This document shows, piece by piece, positions 5,068 to 5,464 of a DNA stretch of 5,464 nucleotides; position 1 is the first letter of the stretch; every line of letters starts with the position of its first letter. Location: assembly GCA_018334855.1 (NCBI GenBank), contig JAGXLE010000113.1, positions 1 to 5,464 of the forward strand. Reading direction: 5' to 3'. The notes beneath the pieces are model-generated. The model worked only from the letters and a program-made list of their open reading frames with translations, was not told the origin of the DNA and did not search any database. The translations under genes and the position numbers were made by a program. This DNA comes from Desulfobacterales bacterium. Lineage in GTDB: Bacteria; Desulfobacterota; Desulfobacteria; Desulfobacterales; Desulfosalsimonadaceae.

Positions 5068-5464
5068 TCAGTCGAGATCCACGGTCGTCCTGCACTCGTT
5101 GCAGCGCTTTGCCCCGCGGAAAAGCTGATGCCCGCAGGAAGGGCAGACATATCGAAGCTCCTCCTCGGCCACCCATTGCTCTGTCCCGTGATCCCGCCAA
5201 TAGGGAATCGCACGAAGTATAACTTTCTTTCCCACAGGCACCGGAAAATTTTCAATATGCGTGCAGGGAAACTCTCCACACTGGTGACAGCCGGCAATGT
5301 CCTTTTCCCGTGTGCATTCCTTTATCGCACAAACGCGACAGAAAAACGAGATCTGATCGGACAGGCAGCCCCGGCACTTGAGGTCCTCAATGGTCAGGTG
5401 ATCGATTCCGGAAATCGTGGACTGGTAGAAATGGAGAAGTTTTTCGAGAAATTTGGAATTGTCG
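5068..5464 (-). CDS. DUF3795-type cysteine-rich protein, N-terminus beyond the window (131 aa seen)
   Basis: The frame is open from the window edge to TGA at 5068-5070; its start lies outside. The visible part has 12 cysteines in two groups. The first, residues 30-67, has the pattern of DUF3795 proteins: KCRGCLSD, then FFCRVCAIKEC, and AGCHQCGEFPCTHIENF. The second is a C-terminal zinc ribbon: CPSCG (107-111) and CNEC (121-124), joined by GHQLFRGAKR. Between them is a short linker with YWRDHG. Such proteins are cytoplasmic and presumed to bind metal; no reaction is established that I know of. The 51-base gap to the QueG-like gene, with no terminator between them, argues for co-transcription. 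Confidence 0.8.
   Translation of the reverse strand, partial: DNSKFLEKLLHFYQSTISGIDHLTIEDLKCRGCLSDQISFFCRVCAIKECTREKDIAGCHQCGEFPCTHIENFPVPVGKKVILRAIPYWRDHGTEQWVAEEELRYVCPSCGHQLFRGAKRCNECRTTVDLD

Noticed and set aside
4905..5297. 130-codon minus-strand frame overlapping two genes
   Set aside because: It lies across the DUF3795 3' end and the QueG-like 5' end in another frame; both real genes have clear motifs.
1..5464. tRNA genes, CRISPR arrays, complete insertion sequences
   Set aside because: No cloverleaf with T-loop, no regularly spaced repeats and no transposase frame seen on either strand.

Overview
The window looks like a chromosomal stretch from an anaerobic bacterium, most probably a Desulfobacterota (sulfate-reducer-like) lineage. 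That placement is an inference from gene content: a QueG-like protein carrying two [4Fe-4S] clusters, a DUF3795-type cysteine-rich protein, a very small DUF4405-type membrane haem protein, and several short genes I cannot name. There are no rRNA genes, tRNA genes, CRISPR arrays or intact insertion sequences. Coding density is low: several gaps exceed 300 bp, and they hold short reading frames and inverted repeats rather than obvious genes.

Layout. Bases 1-346 hold no convincing gene. They contain one copy of a degenerate dispersed repeat and a short minus-strand reading frame. Two small plus-strand genes follow: a two-helix DUF4405-like membrane protein (347-535) and a small lipoprotein (682-990). 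A minus-strand gene of unknown function (1054-1587) converges on the lipoprotein gene across an inverted repeat. A 335-bp divergent spacer with an extended inverted repeat leads to a plus-strand gene of unknown function with a very strong ribosome binding site (1923-2360), possibly followed by a 48-codon frame. An EamA/DMT family transporter (2440-3300, minus strand) converges on this pair.

Upstream of the transporter, 3301-3613 is AT-rich. On the minus strand it holds a 73-codon frame with a good ribosome binding site that is interrupted by one in-frame TGA. This could be a pseudogene, a recoded (selenocysteine) gene or a leader peptide plus terminator. The right third is a minus-strand unit: the 3' part of a DUF3795 protein gene running off the window (5068-5464), then a QueG-like iron-sulfur reductase (3892-5016), then an overlapping short frame (3614-3895) that contains the second repeat copy.

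Functional reading. The DUF3795 protein and the QueG-like protein probably form one transcription unit and may act together in an iron-sulfur or redox process. The QueG-like protein keeps all eight cluster cysteines but lacks the aspartate used by characterised epoxyqueuosine reductases, so it may be a divergent subfamily with another substrate. The DUF4405-like peptide and the lipoprotein point to the cell envelope. The most interesting places are the interrupted frame in front of the transporter, the QueG-like/DUF3795 pair, and the repeat shared by the two ends of the window.
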